Origin: Rhizobiaceae bacterium
GTDB taxonomy: Bacteria > Pseudomonadota > Alphaproteobacteria > Rhizobiales > Rhizobiaceae
NCBI GenBank assembly: GCA_017643495.1
Contig: JAEPNK010000002.1
Location: forward strand, 1,240,001 to 1,304,000
Direction of reading: 5' to 3'
DNA: 64,000 nucleotides
Positions 55,791 to 62,679 of the stretch are shown piece after piece; positions within the stretch are counted from its first letter, which is position 1, and the number at the start of each line of letters is the position of its first letter. A program made the position numbers and the translations under genes. The notes under the pieces were generated by a model. It saw only the letters and a program-made list of their open reading frames with translations, ran no database searches and was not told the origin of the DNA.

Positions 55791-55982
55791 AATTACGTTT
55801 TTCCTGAAAGATTCTCTTTTTAGCTGAAGCCTTGCTCTACGGATGTAATATTGCGGTGTCCGCCTAGTGCTGTTGCGTCAATTTTGACTGACCGCAGTAC
55901 CAGGGCACTATTATTGGAAAATAGAACCTCGCTCAAAGCGTACCGTCTTTTGACAAGACCTCCTCCAATTCATGTGGAATTA
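55791..55982. other. Non-coding gap upstream of nuclease stop
   Basis: About 190 bases without a gene. The stretch near 55865-55895 (GTGCTGTTGCGTCAATTTTGAC) loosely recalls IS6-type ends, but no transposase or second end is seen. Confidence 0.25.
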
Positions 55983-57305
55983 TTATGATGTTTCTGATGG
56001 CACGTCTTGACCGTGTTCCTTGAATGAAGTCAAAACTTCTGCCACTGATTCGAACTCTTTCTCAAAATTTTTGACTAAAGTAGTTATTCCCAATTCAATT
56101 TTTTCTACTTCATGGACATCTGTTAGTTTTTGAGAATTGTTCTTCAAGAAACGAGAATATTTTTTTCCCGCCTGTGAGGCGTTTTTTTGGAATTTGATAT
56201 TGCTCAATTTGTTCTTACTAGCAACCTCTTCGATTGCATTAATTAAGTTTGCTCGAAATTGTGGATCAGCGAGTGGCCCAACTTCGGCTGTTATGCGAAG
56301 TAATCCTTCTGTACCTTCATTGTTTTGATTTATTGTGACGTACACAATAACGGGAAATCCAAACCACCAATTTTCGCATCCGTGCCAGTAGTGTTGCGTT
56401 CCACCAAGTGCGTCGAACCATGATTTCGGTAGGAATGAAAATGTGTCCTTTGAAATCGACGAAAATACAATTTGCGAATTTCCGAGCTGAAAGATTTCCT
56501 TTTCATCGGGGTTTTCACTCGTGATGTTTCTTGCTGCGAAGGCAAAGTCTGTACTGGCTCCATGTTCGATTATAAAATCCAGTGTCTTGCGATGCTTGCG
56601 ATACAAGTCCCTTGCTATCAGTTCCATTTCTGTAAATTCTGAACTCATTCCCACAGCCTCCGCAATGACATCAAGATAGTGGTGAATGAATACACTGATC
56701 TCATCCGCCATTTGAAATTTGGTACTCTCAACCACATGCGACAGCAATTCAAAGACTGAAAGATACTGAATTGTAGCGTAACGTGGGTGGTTTGCATCTG
56801 CATCATTCAAGGTCAGATAAATGCCTTGAATAGTGGGTTTGTCTTTTTTGGATGGATAGAGTTTTTCGACCGTTTCCATGTATCGTGAGAGTTGATCGCT
56901 ATGTTGTCCGCTATAAAATTTGTTCTCAATCACAAAGACCCAATTCTCGCGCTGACAAAAAATAAAGATGTCTATGTTCTGCCATTCTAATCGGACTTCA
57001 GCATCATTGAGATCGCTTTCGATGATTTTTAAAGCCGATAGCATGTGTCCATTTTCAGAACCTCTGAGAGCTTCGCTCAGGAATGCACGTAGAAATTTGT
57101 CGCCTAGTCCATGTGTTTCTCTTGGATCAAGTAGCCATGCCAATACGGCAGAGTGGCGAATTTCCATCGCTTCCATACGCATGATTTTAATGGGATTAAA
57201 CTTATTGAGATAAGCACCAATTTTCTCGAACTGAGGATTGTTGACGAGCAATGCCTCTAGTTCGATTTGATCTGGAACTTTTGAATGTACCTGAATGACC
57301 GTCAA
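55983..57305 (-). CDS. PD-(D/E)XK nuclease superfamily protein (PDDEXK_4-like)
   Basis: 440 residues from a TTG at 57305 with AAGG eight bases upstream; no nearby ATG. The N-terminal third has MEIRHSAVLAWLLDPRETHGLG, a typical start of PDDEXK_4 proteins. The catalytic strand pair is VRLEWQNIDIFIF and NWVFVIENKFYSGQHSDQL, giving D-(x)n-E-x-K. The remaining 300 residues are helical and of unknown role. Solitary members are widespread on defence islands and mobile elements and may cut foreign DNA. It neighbours the TIR module. Confidence 0.78.
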   Translation of the reverse strand: MTVIQVHSKVPDQIELEALLVNNPQFEKIGAYLNKFNPIKIMRMEAMEIRHSAVLAWLLDPRETHGLGDKFLRAFLSEALRGSENGHMLSALKIIESDLNDAEVRLEWQNIDIFIFCQRENWVFVIENKFYSGQHSDQLSRYMETVEKLYPSKKDKPTIQGIYLTLNDADANHPRYATIQYLSVFELLSHVVESTKFQMADEISVFIHHYLDVIAEAVGMSSEFTEMELIARDLYRKHRKTLDFIIEHGASTDFAFAARNITSENPDEKEIFQLGNSQIVFSSISKDTFSFLPKSWFDALGGTQHYWHGCENWWFGFPVIVYVTINQNNEGTEGLLRITAEVGPLADPQFRANLINAIEEVASKNKLSNIKFQKNASQAGKKYSRFLKNNSQKLTDVHEVEKIELGITTLVKNFEKEFESVAEVLTSFKEHGQDVPSETS

Positions 57306-57383
57306 TCAATTGCCTTCGGCTTAATGATCCATTTTCTCCCAATTTGAGACAATATGTGTCGTTAATCAACCTTCATCGAACAA

Positions 57384-57403
57384 GCATGGCCGAATGGCCA
57401 TGC
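57384..57403 (-). terminator. Hairpin between nuclease and small gene
   Basis: GCATGGCC (57384-57391), GAAT, GGCCATGC (57396-57403). It lies 30 bases after the stop of the minus-strand 82-residue gene and upstream of the nuclease start, so it would separate the two transcripts. No long T-tract. Confidence 0.5.
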
Positions 57404-57433
57404 GTTTCTATTTTACAGATATGATCTTTCAGA

Positions 57434-57682
57434 TCAGGCGTTTTCATCTCGCGGTGAAACAGGCACGAGGAACATCACGCCTTGGCGGCTCACAAGATCG
57501 GTTGGGATGATGTCGAGGGCGATTACTGCGCCTTGTTTGTCGCCTTTGCGAGACCAGGCTGCGCCGATTTCTTTTGGCCGTGCAAGAATGTCATTGCCTT
57601 GCTCGTCCTTGCCGGTGAAGCGCGAGAATGTCACGCGGTAAAGTGGCAGTTCGGTGTTTGATTTTTGAGTTGTATTCGTCAT
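57434..57682 (-). CDS. Small conserved mobile-element protein, unknown
   Basis: 82 residues with PLYRVTFSRFTGKDEQGNDIL, GAAWSRKGDKQGAVIALDI and a hydrophobic end GVMFLVPVSP. The single-domain layout recalls small DUF736-like proteins of alphaproteobacterial plasmids but is not a clear member. GAAAGGAAAG precedes the ATG. Function unknown; it is probably a backbone gene. Confidence 0.6.
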   Translation of the reverse strand: MTNTTQKSNTELPLYRVTFSRFTGKDEQGNDILARPKEIGAAWSRKGDKQGAVIALDIIPTDLVSRQGVMFLVPVSPRDENA

Positions 57683-58022
57683 GGTTCTTTCCTTTCGTTA
57701 TGCGACCGGACGATCCAGCCGTTACTCGGAAAAAACCGAATCCAAATCGCGCGCGCATGACCCACACGGGAGAAAGCGTTCACACTTTCGAACGGAGCGG
57801 GCAGCGTCATTGCGCGCATAAGCGGTGTAGAATGCGGTACGCGTCACGGAAACTGGATGGATCGTTTGGGGTTCGTAGAACGCAAACTGGCAAGGCCAGA
57901 CTGGACCACAAATAGACTACAACGGGCATCTCACCTTGATTGGCCCTAAACCCGTAACTTGACCTGCATTTGGATTCGAACCATCCTAGCTCTGTGGGCG
58001 CTGAAACTGTGGGTGGAGAGGT
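57683..58022. promoter_or_regulatory. Divergent spacer
   Basis: About 340 bases between the small minus-strand gene and the SH3-domain gene. Nothing beyond expected promoters was recognised. A tRNA T-loop-like string near 57974 was examined and rejected. Confidence 0.35.
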
Positions 58023-58751
58023 ATGGCAAAGAGACGATCGGGATGGCTCTGGATCGCGGGCGCCCTGTTTATCGGATATTTGCTCGGCGATGATGATACG
58101 AATTCGAACTACAAGCCGTCGAATTCGATCGTCCAAACCCAGCCCGAACCGCAACCCGTCTCCATAACACCTCAACCACAGACGCCTGCAGTTACCGTAG
58201 TTCCGCGATCGTCTCCATCGAAGTCGAAACCAACGACATTGCAACGAGCACCCAAGTCGGCCACGAAGCCTGCGACCGCTCCGCCTTCAAAACCCGTTAT
58301 CTTGCCAACGCTTGAGACCATGTATGTCGATGCCTCGCGCCTCAATGTACGTAATGGCCCTTCAAAATCCGATAAAGTCATCTGGACGCTCAAGCGTGGT
58401 CAGAAAGTCACGGTTGCCAAACACTCAGGTGATTGGTCATTCGTGAAAGGGGGCCGTTTCGAAGGATGGGTGTTCTCAACCTATCTCACGCCGAAACCGT
58501 CTCCGCCTAAGCAGCAGATCGCATCCGTTCCCAAAGCGACCGGCCCAAGCGTTGCGCAGATCAAACAATTACTGATCCAGCGATCACATGCGTACTATTC
58601 CGGGAATTGTCCGTGTCCGTACAACACCACCGCTAGCGGTCGTCGCTGTGGCGGTCGGAGCGCCTATTCTCGTCCTGGTGGGGCATCTCCGCTTTGCTAT
58701 CCATCCGATGTCAGCGAAGCTATGGTCGCGGAATATCAAGCGAGACAGTGA
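58023..58751 (+). CDS. Membrane-anchored bacterial SH3-domain protein
   Basis: 242 residues, start at 58023 after GGAGAGG. One N-terminal membrane segment (WLWIAGALFIGYLLG) is followed by a Pro/Thr/Lys-rich spacer (about 30-98), then a bacterial SH3 domain (about 100-162: DASRLNVRNGPSKSDKVIW, GDWSFVKGGRFEGWVFSTYL). The C-terminal part has paired Cys (GNCPCPYN, RRCGG, PLCYPS) found in secreted or surface proteins. SH3 domains of this type bind peptidoglycan, so it probably faces the periplasm. Its role in the element is unknown. Confidence 0.75.
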   Translation: MAKRRSGWLWIAGALFIGYLLGDDDTNSNYKPSNSIVQTQPEPQPVSITPQPQTPAVTVVPRSSPSKSKPTTLQRAPKSATKPATAPPSKPVILPTLETMYVDASRLNVRNGPSKSDKVIWTLKRGQKVTVAKHSGDWSFVKGGRFEGWVFSTYLTPKPSPPKQQIASVPKATGPSVAQIKQLLIQRSHAYYSGNCPCPYNTTASGRRCGGRSAYSRPGGASPLCYPSDVSEAMVAEYQARQ

Positions 58752-58845
58752 TTTAAGATTCAAGCGGATAGAAGAAATTATTGTGACTTGCCAAAATTCG
58801 TAATTAACTATTTTCTATGCACGCAAACAAGTAAAGGTGATATTG

Positions 58846-59286
58846 ATGGTTCATATTCCAATTGAAATTATTCCAGATGAAGAAACAATAGAGCGCTTTA
58901 AGCGCGAGGAAGAGCATTTCACTGAATTGGTAGAATTACTATCCCCTTTCTGGAGAAATAGACTCAACGGTCGCCAGCTAAGTCAAAAAGAAATATGGGA
59001 TTTAATCAATCATCTACTCTTAATTTTGATGAAAGGAGAATTTAACAACAGGGATATATATGTTCGTGTATCGTACGTATACGCGAAAAGCGTTAGAAAA
59101 CCGCAGAGAGGTTCTTTGAAAATCGATGAAAGACTTCGAAATTCGCACCGCCGCCTAATCGAATCTTTAGGGTCTTATTCTCAGGCCGGTTTCAATAGAT
59201 CACAGGTTCGTAAAATCTCGCGAATGACATTGCCTCATGTGGTGGAATTTGTGAACCGCTATGACGCCGATTCCGAGAAGCGCTAG
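58846..59286 (+). CDS. Helical unknown protein, first of a pair
   Basis: 146 residues from the ATG at 58846, spaced eight bases from AAAGG; a GTG at 58837 is the alternative. Helical and charged (EETIERFKREEEHFTELVELL, RNSHRRLIESLGSYS), no membrane segment. Its TAG is directly followed by the ATG of the next gene, which implies coupling. No family recognised. Confidence 0.55.
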   Translation: MVHIPIEIIPDEETIERFKREEEHFTELVELLSPFWRNRLNGRQLSQKEIWDLINHLLLILMKGEFNNRDIYVRVSYVYAKSVRKPQRGSLKIDERLRNSHRRLIESLGSYSQAGFNRSQVRKISRMTLPHVVEFVNRYDADSEKR

Positions 59287-59865
59287 ATGAAGATGCAAAT
59301 TCCCTTTGACTGGGTGCGTATCAATGAAATTGTGAACAATCAAAAGCGCGCTGCTGTTTTCGTTGTTCTAACAGCCTCACCGCTAATAGCTACAGTTTCT
59401 GAATTAATGGGCCGCACTCTTCCCATAAGCTTCTTCTTATCTTTCTTCAGCGGCATACTCTTGCTGCTTGCCACCGGTGTAAATTATCTTTTTGCACCAC
59501 CAGCGGTTATAAAATATAGAAACAAAGATAATATTCGTCGTAGCCTATCAGACCTAATTTCTAATATTAACAAACACGACGAAGAGCATCTAAATATATC
59601 GGCTGGCAAATTGACAAAATTTTTAAAAAATAAACTTCCAAGTAAAAATATTGGAGTTGAGGAGGTTAGAGATGCAATCAATGAAAGTGCAACAAAAGAA
59701 ATAGATCCTGAGGTGCGGCAGATCGAATCGCAAATCAGAGAATGGAATTCCTCTATTTGTGATTACAACAAAAATTACCTATTGATATGTAACTTTCTTA
59801 TAATTTTTGGTTTTTTCTTGTTTTTTATCTGGGCCGTTACTCAAATTTGGATTGTCATTTCCTGA
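59287..59865 (+). CDS. Membrane protein with central coiled part, second of a pair
   Basis: 192 residues. Two hydrophobic segments near the N-terminus (AVFVVLTASPLIATVSEL and FFLSFFSGILLLLATGVNYLF), a long polar helical middle (about 75-160), and one C-terminal segment (LLICNFLIIFGFFLFFIWAV). The two-gene cytosol-plus-membrane layout is common among abortive-infection or toxin/antitoxin systems, but no motif proves it here. It overlaps the opposite gene by 87 bases at its 3' end. Confidence 0.55.
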   Translation: MKMQIPFDWVRINEIVNNQKRAAVFVVLTASPLIATVSELMGRTLPISFFLSFFSGILLLLATGVNYLFAPPAVIKYRNKDNIRRSLSDLISNINKHDEEHLNISAGKLTKFLKNKLPSKNIGVEEVRDAINESATKEIDPEVRQIESQIREWNSSICDYNKNYLLICNFLIIFGFFLFFIWAVTQIWIVIS

Positions 59866-60024
59866 CTTCGCTATCCCATTCTCAACAATGTTGTCGAAAT
59901 TCGAATCAATTATATTCTGAAGTAATCCGATTAATTCTTTATCCGAGTGGTCTTGTAAGTTGAATGCTACCTTTATATTTTTCAAAATTTTTGCATTGCT
60001 TTTAGTTTGATCCTTTTGTGTCAT
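59779..60024 (-). CDS. Small polar protein
   Basis: 81 residues with AGGAG spaced six bases before the ATG at 60024. The first half is helical (ILKNIKVAFNLQDHSDKELIGLLQNIIDS), the second polar and Asn/Lys-rich. The good ribosome site supports translation, although the 3' end overlaps the membrane-protein gene. Unknown function. Confidence 0.45.
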   Translation of the reverse strand: MTQKDQTKSNAKILKNIKVAFNLQDHSDKELIGLLQNIIDSNFDNIVENGIAKSGNDNPNLSNGPDKKQEKTKNYKKVTYQ

Positions 60025-60326
60025 TGCTATCTCCTAAGTTCAGGTGTACATTTTGCCCCGACGCACGGATAATCACAAACGAAACTATGTGGTGACTACA
60101 GATAAATTTCTGTCTTTGATAAAAATACAACACAAGCAAGTAAACACTCTAGTTGTTTAGACAGAAAGTTATCCTCCGCAACATTTTTTGCCCAAAAGGT
60201 TAATGCATCCTTATCAAAACGCGTAAAAGAATTGTTCGCATAGTATTCCAATAAATCATTTCAGAAGCAGTACGTTTATAGGTGAAAGTTTGGAAGCATG
60301 GTGGTTGAACCTTCAAAGGATGAACG
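60025..60326. promoter_or_regulatory. Divergent promoter region
   Basis: About 300 AT-rich bases between a small minus-strand gene and the metallopeptidase gene. No gene or structured RNA recognised. Confidence 0.35.
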
Positions 60327-61358
60327 TTGAGCTTGTTAGTCACAAATTTGCTCAAGTGCGGCAGTGAAACTCTCAACCGCTACAAGAAATGCACCGACGA
60401 AGCGTTTCCCGGTGCGGTGGAATGGGATTTTCCGATCACTGACCAATTCATCGCCTTGGCTGAGCCGCACCTTGGCGAAGACGGTGAAGACGGTATTCGG
60501 GTGGTGATCAGTTCTGGCGTTGTGGACCGGTTGACGGATGCGTGGAATGCGGCGATGGAATATTCCGGTCAGTCTTCTGATCCGCATTTTTTGAATGTCG
60601 GCGATGTGGATGAGGCGATTGAACGTTCGATGCATTGGCTGATGTTGCATGAGCTGCATCATTTCCAGATGGGGCACTTTAAACTCAAGGGCGGGATGGG
60701 CTTAGTGGAAACATCTCAGTCTGTCGCCTACTCGCTAGCGTCACGATCTGAGAGTGATACGCCATCCCTTATTGAGGCTTTGCCACCGGAAGAACGCAAA
60801 CCCGCTGAGCGGTGTTTGGAACTCCAAGCTGATCACGACACCATCGATATGATGTTGGATGGGTATTCCAATACGAACTGGCCAGAGCTTCGGTTTTTGG
60901 CCGCATGCAATTTCATGATCATGATATTGATTGAACAGGAAGAGCAAATCGCAAAAAGCAATTTGACCAGAACACATCCCAAAGCCGCGACGCGGATATT
61001 CCAATTGCTCGGTCATTTGGCGTCCATGTATTTGATCCCTGCCAAGATCAAGGCGCAAGAAAAAGGGCTTGCTCGGATTGATCCAAATGATCTGCCGCCT
61101 GATGAGGAAATAGCCGCCTTTCAAACCGAAGTCGTTTATCCGGCCTTTGCCGACGCGGCCTTGATTGCAAAAGCCAATAGCGCGGACGCCATCGTGCGAG
61201 AGCTTGGCGATTTTACGGATTTGATTGCGGATATCGGGGCTTTGCAAATACCGAGTGACAATGTGGCTCTGAAGACCGAAGGCGCGATCGAATATGCGGA
61301 GTTGGAAGCTTTGAATTTCAAGCTCATGCAGATGCTCGATCTTCCGCGCTATGTTTAA
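60327..61358 (+). CDS. Cytoplasmic HExxH metallopeptidase, possibly Lit-like
   Basis: 343 residues from a TTG at 60327 with AAAGGA seven bases upstream; no in-frame ATG nearby. The zinc motif HELHHFQMGH is at 108-117, and a downstream ligand segment ELQAD is at 165-169, as in gluzincin-type peptidases such as ImmA/IrrE and the phage-exclusion Lit group. No signal peptide, so it is cytoplasmic. One hydrophobic helix-like stretch (FLAACNFMIMILI) follows. In mobile elements such peptidases cleave repressors or act in phage defence; the target is unknown. Confidence 0.65.
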   Translation: MSLLVTNLLKCGSETLNRYKKCTDEAFPGAVEWDFPITDQFIALAEPHLGEDGEDGIRVVISSGVVDRLTDAWNAAMEYSGQSSDPHFLNVGDVDEAIERSMHWLMLHELHHFQMGHFKLKGGMGLVETSQSVAYSLASRSESDTPSLIEALPPEERKPAERCLELQADHDTIDMMLDGYSNTNWPELRFLAACNFMIMILIEQEEQIAKSNLTRTHPKAATRIFQLLGHLASMYLIPAKIKAQEKGLARIDPNDLPPDEEIAAFQTEVVYPAFADAALIAKANSADAIVRELGDFTDLIADIGALQIPSDNVALKTEGAIEYAELEALNFKLMQMLDLPRYV

Positions 61359-62143
61359 GCACTGAACAGGACATTGATGCCGTGCACGGCATAGTTTTCC
61401 TGATCAAGCTCTTCGAGCGCATATGCGAGTTTATCCAGGCTCTCAAGCTGTGCGGCTTTTCCAATGATCAGGTCATCTTGATGTTTTTCAAGAACGCGCT
61501 CTGGTGCGATGATAAAAACGAAACGATGTAGGCCGGGGCTTTCATCATCCCGTAAAGGGTCAATCGTTACGTCATCTGCCTTGGTCGGAAGTTCGTTCAT
61601 TCCCACATTGACTGTAGTGAGCTTTGAATCGCGGTCGTGATGCAAGCCCATCGGATACCAATCTCCCTCATAGCCTTCAAAGGCCAAGAGACTACCGGCG
61701 ATCTTGCTCTTGAGCACAAAGTAATAATCATCTTTGGACAATCGAAGCGTTGGTTCCGCAATCGGCAAACCCTCGCTCCGGGTGGTTAATCCGCGTTGGT
61801 TGAAGATTCGTGCATTCAATGCGCCGTATTGAAGATGGTTTTCCAGAAAATTCATCCAAGGTGTGAGCATGGACGGATCAAAGGTGTTTGCTGCGACTTC
61901 TGTCGCGAGCTTCAGGTGGTTTTCAACGACCCATTCAAACAGTGGCTTGGCAAGTTTCTTGCTCAGTTCACCCCTTCGGAAATTACCGCGCAGATGCGGG
62001 CTGAGAGCGACCTTCTTTTTATTGGCTCGTTGGAATGCAACATCCATCGTTATCCCGCGCGTTTTCTCAAGAGAGCGAATGACCTGATAGAGGTCTTTGA
62101 TCTCTTCGTTCGTCGCATCCGACCAGTCACATGTGTTGTTCAT
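61355..62143 (-). CDS. Unknown protein convergent with metallopeptidase
   Basis: 262 residues from the ATG at 62143; the frame opens at 62227, but that start is a TTG in poor context. Soluble, mixed alpha/beta: GITMDVAFQRANKKKVALSPH, YYFVLKSKIAGSLLAFEGYEG, RFVFIIAPERVLEKHQ. The last four bases overlap the metallopeptidase gene end. The triple-ACCCG repeat sits immediately before the ATG and may control it. No family recognised. Confidence 0.55.
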   Translation of the reverse strand: MNNTCDWSDATNEEIKDLYQVIRSLEKTRGITMDVAFQRANKKKVALSPHLRGNFRRGELSKKLAKPLFEWVVENHLKLATEVAANTFDPSMLTPWMNFLENHLQYGALNARIFNQRGLTTRSEGLPIAEPTLRLSKDDYYFVLKSKIAGSLLAFEGYEGDWYPMGLHHDRDSKLTTVNVGMNELPTKADDVTIDPLRDDESPGLHRFVFIIAPERVLEKHQDDLIIGKAAQLESLDKLAYALEELDQENYAVHGINVLFSA

Positions 62144-62149
62144 GGGATT

Positions 62150-62183
62150 CACTTTACCCGTTTCACCCGCAGGATTACCCGAT
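62150..62183 (-). repeat. Triple-ACCCG operator-like repeat, copy 2
   Basis: ACCCG at 62156, 62165 and 62177, spacings 9 and 12, identical to copy 1 at 35304-35337 (29 of 34 positions match). It lies 6 bases upstream of the minus-strand ATG at 62143 and about 145 bases upstream of the plus-strand gene leading to the large recombinase, so it could regulate either. Confidence 0.6.
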
Positions 62184-62328
62184 TTGTACGCGAGACAACA
62201 CCCTAAATAATTGATAGATAGAAACAAAATACACTTTTAGGTTGTAATATGTCTATACTTTCGGATACACTGAAAGTGTTGAATAGGGAAAACAATAAAA
62301 AGTATAGCGTAAATCGAAAGGCGGCCCT

Positions 62329-62679
62329 ATGGACGATCAATTAAAGGAAATATTCAAAAACAACGCTCGTGATAAAGAACCAGCACTCAGCATCGATTGG
62401 GACTTGTACGAGCACATGCTTGCAGAATCCGATCTGACCGATGCGGAAAAGAAAGAGTTCATCGAAACCCTCTGGTCAATCGTCGTCGCATTCGTCGATC
62501 TTGGATTTGGGGTTCATCCTGTGCAGCAGGCTCCGGAAAGTTCGGGACAAGATGCAGATATCGCGCTGATCATCCAGCGGCATGTGCTATCCTCAGAGGG
62601 AACATTACCAAACAATCAAACGACAAAACCCGTGGGCGCGGTGACGCGCAGCCCCGGAGCAAGGAGGAGTAATGAGTAG
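62329..62679 (+). CDS. Small protein coupled to serine recombinase
   Basis: 116 residues, acidic helical (IDWDLYEHMLAESDLTDAEKKEF, FVDLGFGVHPV), GAAAGGCGGCC before the ATG. Its last eight bases overlap the recombinase start, so the two are coupled. Small partner genes are common before large serine recombinases and may be directionality factors or regulators; this is inference. Confidence 0.65.
   Translation: MDDQLKEIFKNNARDKEPALSIDWDLYEHMLAESDLTDAEKKEFIETLWSIVVAFVDLGFGVHPVQQAPESSGQDADIALIIQRHVLSSEGTLPNNQTTKPVGAVTRSPGARRSNE

Noticed and set aside
55860-55900. IS6-like terminal repeat (GTGCTGTTGCG...)
   Set aside because: Only a loose match to known ends; no transposase, no second end and no target duplication are visible.
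57960-58000. Possible tRNA fragment: GGATTCGAACC resembles a T-loop
   Set aside because: The flanking bases do not pair as a five-pair T-stem on either strand, and no acceptor stem, anticodon arm or CCA end is found nearby.
46768-60054. Shared 11-base word AAAATGTACAC (inverted at about 60045)
   Set aside because: An 11-base match between two sites in 30 kb is expected by chance, and no further similarity flanks it.
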